Below, one piece after another: positions 61,403 through 64,000 of a DNA stretch of 64,000 nt. Source of the DNA: an uncultured Desulfobulbaceae bacterium (lineage in GTDB: Bacteria > Desulfobacterota > Desulfobulbia > Desulfobulbales > Desulfobulbaceae); NCBI GenBank assembly GCA_947259225.1, contig CAMYLK010000004.1, positions 1 through 64,000 of the forward strand, in the 5' to 3' direction. The notes beneath the pieces were generated by a model that saw only the letters and a list, made by a program, of their open reading frames with translations, was not told where the DNA came from and made no database searches. The translations under genes were made by a program, and so were the position numbers. Every line of letters begins with the position of its first letter. The first letter of the stretch is position 1.

Positions 61403-64000
61403 AAAACGCTCCTTTACTGGCCATCAATTCTTCATAGGATCCCTGTTCAATAATGGAACCTGCCTTCATGACTATTATCCTGTCATAAGAAGGTGTCATG
61501 TCCAGGCGGTGAATAACCGCAATAATCGTTTTTGTTCCTTTATATCTTGTGTCAAGCAGTTCCTGGATTCGCGCCTGGGATCTATTGTCAAGGCTCGCGG
61601 TTGCTTCGTCCATTATGAGAACGGGAGTGTCTTTCAGCAGGGATCTGGCTATGGCCACTTTCTGTTTCTGGCCACCTGAGAGCCGGTCGCCTTTTGAGCC
61701 CACCTCAAAATCAAGACCGATGTCCATGACTTCATCCAGGAGTCCTTCACGCTGGAATGTCTTCATGGCAACAAGGTACAGTCGTTCAACGTCGGGTGTA
61801 TCAGTAATAGTACCGCCGAAAAGTATATTGTCTTTCAGGCTGTGTTTATACAGGTACTCAGTCGGACAGTAAGGTATAAAGTGTTTTTCTTCCTCAATCA
61901 TTGGAAGGGCTATTAATGCACCGCTCTCTCTGAGCTGGGTAACCGCATCAAAGCACGCATCGATATCAATTCCCATTACATCCTTGAGGAACGTGTGACG
62001 GGCTTCAACGATCCTGTCGGCCAGCTCTTTCGGCATATCGACAATGGTGTGCTTACCGTCTATATATCGCAGGGCAAGAAGGAGAAAAGGGGTCTTTTCA
62101 TTTTTACTCTGCGGCTTCCTCTCGCCAAGGTTCTCAAGAAGCTTTTGATGCGTTTCAAGTTCATCAGGTTCCATGGGACTACCATGGAAAAAGAATTCAT
62201 CGTCACCAAAATCCTTGAGAAGGCTTACGGTTCCTTTCGAAATGCTTAAGCCAAGTTCAATGAGGTCATCCTCAAGACCATGAGAGGTAAGGTAGTTCCG
62301 GAAAATCTGGTTCTCCGGCAGCATATCGGTATCAAACTCTCCCGTTAAACTGTCACCGAAAATGATGTTATCCCGAATGGAACAGTAGTGAAGAAAATGA
62401 TGAGGATTGTAGAATTCAACAACTGCTGAAAACTGGTCGCCAAGCTCTCCCTGGATAATACGGCGCATATGAAGGAATTTATCTTTAAGGAGCATTACTC
62501 TGTCTTTCGGCAGGATCATGTTGAAACCGAAACGGAGGATATCTTCTTCCAGCCCCACATCGTTTACGACCTGAAACAGCTTTTCTCTCCCGGGCAGGTC
62601 TTCATCACCATCAACGGATGCTTTCACCGCATAGAGGAGATTTTCCCGGATAGTTCCGGTAAATATAAACGGATGCTGGGCAATCATGGTTATGTTCTTG
62701 CTTATGTCAGTCTTGGAAAGAGTATTGATATCCTTGCCATCCACGAGAACAGAACCCTTACTGACATTGTAGAGCTGGGCAATAAGGAGTGCGAGCGTGG
62801 ATTTTCCTGATCCTGAAAAACCGACCAGCGCAACCTGTTCGTTCGGTTTTATTTTTGCTGTAATCCGGTCGAGTAGTTTTACCCCTGTACCAACGGAAAA
62901 ACTTGCGTCCCGAAGTTCAATATTTCCCTCAAGTTTGTATGGCTCCCTTCCCTCTGGCAAAATTGGGTGTTCAGGGTCCAGATCGAAAATTTGCATTATC
63001 TGCTTATACCGGACAGAAGCGTCCTGATACGACTGATAGTATTCCAACATTTCTTTCCAGGGATCGTATACTTTTTGATAGGCTGATAGAAAGGCAACCA
63101 GAGCACCAAGGGTAAATTCGCCGTTTATTGCCAGGTATCCGCCTACAAGGAAAAGAAAAAAGGGGCCGACAGACTGAAACATATTGTTCGCAAACTTGAT
63201 GCCGTATTTTACAATGAAAAGTTTTTTCAGGATGCCGTACAGTTTATTCACGTATGAAGACATCCTTTGTTCCTCAACCCTGTAACTGGCATTGGCATGG
63301 ACCTCATGGATTCCGGAAATGGCCTCATTGACAACATTCCCCATGGCCCTGGAATTTTTTATGCGCTTTTTGTTGAGTCGGTTATAGCGGCGCTGCAGCA
63401 TGGGGATGACAATAAGTTCGAACGGATACACACTGATACCAAGTATGGCCAACAATGGACTCAAGCTGAACATATAGCCGAGAAAGACCAGAAAACTAAG
63501 GATACTTGTTGCCGGGATAGCCAGTGCCCCGCCAAGAAAAAAACCAATGGCATTCAGTTCTGCCGTCATGGCCGAGATGACGGTGCCGGGCTGCATTTTT
63601 CGATAAAACTGAAGGGGAAGCTGAAGGATGTGATGGTACAGTTCGGTTCGCATCTCGACCAGTATTTTCTGGCCGATAATGGTCTGCATGGTGTTGGTGA
63701 CAAACTTTAGGATTCCAGCGAGGGTTACCGCACCGATATAGAGCCCGCAATAAAGAAAGAGGAGTTTTTCATCCCTGAGATGGATGGCTTCGTTGATTAT
63801 CCTTTTCTGCATCTCCAAAGGAAAAACCTTGAAAAAAAGACTTGCTAGGATGATAAGCAGCAACAGGAACTGCAGCGGACGATGCCGCCTGAGAATCCAG
63901 TAAAATAATGGGCGCTGGGTTATGCGCAAGAAGACCTCCAAGGGTTCGGTGATGAGGATTACAAACAGGTGTATCTTGTCGGGTGGTTCATTGCAATATT
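61383..64000 (-). CDS. ABC exporter half-transporter with repeat insertion (partial at window edge)
   Basis: At least 852 residues are present; exporters of this kind usually have about 580-620. Numbering from TTG 63941, residues 20-320 hold the six-helix exporter membrane domain. The ATPase follows: Walker A GFSGSGKST (374-382), Q-loop MIAQHPF (419-425), signature LSGGQ (754-758), Walker B VLIMDEATASLD (774-785) and switch His 811. Between Q-loop and signature about 270 residues are inserted, containing degenerate repeats of the TIRENLLYA segment (430-438, 521-529, 701-709). The frame stays open to the window end without ATG, so the N-terminus probably lies beyond 64000. The TTG has no ribosome site. 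The substrate is unknown. Confidence 0.88.
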   Translation of the reverse strand, partial: YCNEPPDKIHLFVILITEPLEVFLRITQRPLFYWILRRHRPLQFLLLLIILASLFFKVFPLEMQKRIINEAIHLRDEKLLFLYCGLYIGAVTLAGILKFVTNTMQTIIGQKILVEMRTELYHHILQLPLQFYRKMQPGTVISAMTAELNAIGFFLGGALAIPATSILSFLVFLGYMFSLSPLLAILGISVYPFELIVIPMLQRRYNRLNKKRIKNSRAMGNVVNEAISGIHEVHANASYRVEEQRMSSYVNKLYGILKKLFIVKYGIKFANNMFQSVGPFFLFLVGGYLAINGEFTLGALVAFLSAYQKVYDPWKEMLEYYQSYQDASVRYKQIMQIFDLDPEHPILPEGREPYKLEGNIELRDASFSVGTGVKLLDRITAKIKPNEQVALVGFSGSGKSTLALLIAQLYNVSKGSVLVDGKDINTLSKTDISKNITMIAQHPFIFTGTIRENLLYAVKASVDGDEDLPGREKLFQVVNDVGLEEDILRFGFNMILPKDRVMLLKDKFLHMRRIIQGELGDQFSAVVEFYNPHHFLHYCSIRDNIIFGDSLTGEFDTDMLPENQIFRNYLTSHGLEDDLIELGLSISKGTVSLLKDFGDDEFFFHGSPMEPDELETHQKLLENLGERKPQSKNEKTPFLLLALRYIDGKHTIVDMPKELADRIVEARHTFLKDVMGIDIDACFDAVTQLRESGALIALPMIEEEKHFIPYCPTEYLYKHSLKDNILFGGTITDTPDVERLYLVAMKTFQREGLLDEVMDIGLDFEVGSKGDRLSGGQKQKVAIARSLLKDTPVLIMDEATASLDNRSQARIQELLDTRYKGTKTIIAVIHRLDMTPSYDRIIVMKAGSIIEQGSYEELMASKGAFYELVEK

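Noticed and set aside
1..64000. CRISPR array or rRNA operon
   Set aside because: No regularly spaced short repeats and no rRNA-like sequence were found.

Overview
The window reads as a chromosomal segment of a Gram-negative, anaerobic Desulfobacterota (former Deltaproteobacteria), most likely Desulfobulbales. This rests on the propionyl-CoA/methylmalonyl-CoA/succinyl-CoA gene set, a corrinoid-activator-like ferredoxin/ASKHA protein, a short deltaproteobacterial-type RdgC, a long single-chain PurL and the mix of housekeeping genes. The assignment is inference from gene content; no 16S gene is present.

Layout. 1-360: tRNA-Glu and tRNA-Lys (minus strand) with a promoter and terminator, plus a partial tandem copy of the tRNA-Glu 3' part. 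527-5335: rdgC-like N-terminal half, a membrane-anchored TPR protein, a probable RdgC C-terminal half, and gatB. 5334-5477: MITE-like element. 5507-11422: radC, hemW, purL. 11444-16603: AI-2E-type permease, a lipoprotein, an unusual AAA+ ATPase with a PfkB-like N-terminal domain, and an MBL-fold hydrolase. 16645-27578: a tightly coupled nine-gene minus-strand operon (prpE-sucC-sucD-mcmB-meaB-mcmA-mce-pccB-pccA) encoding the reversible conversion of propionate to succinate. 27797-30761: prmA and a divergent RACo-like gene. 30970-42403: tRNA-Gly, then rimP-nusA-ylxR-infB-rbfA-nrnA-truB-rpsO-pnp-dut-walJ, a classical translation/RNA-processing block.

42404-48601 is more plastic. It holds a palindromic dispersed element, a xerD-type recombinase whose only ATG is followed at once by a stop codon, rpsU, a GlcD-type oxidase, ddl, two orphan proteins, and a decayed transglutaminase fused to a recombinase remnant. 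48602-58931 contains single-gene units: LEA-type lipoprotein, aldo/keto reductase, YkgJ-type Cys cluster protein, DUF389 protein, a tandem pair of membrane-anchored PilZ-like proteins, serS, tatC, DUF523, ftsB, an FmdB-type zinc ribbon, a UDG-family protein and a VOC protein.

58964-64000 is a compact minus-strand operon: an ABC exporter running off the window edge, a cyclic-nucleotide-binding-domain protein, a secreted protein, an unknown protein and a PqqD-like protein. The exporter's nucleotide-binding domain carries a roughly 270-residue insertion built from degenerate repeats of its own Q-loop-to-signature segment. I regard this operon, the split RdgC locus and the PfkB-AAA+ fusion as the least ordinary parts of the window. 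No CRISPR array, rRNA gene or intact insertion sequence was found.
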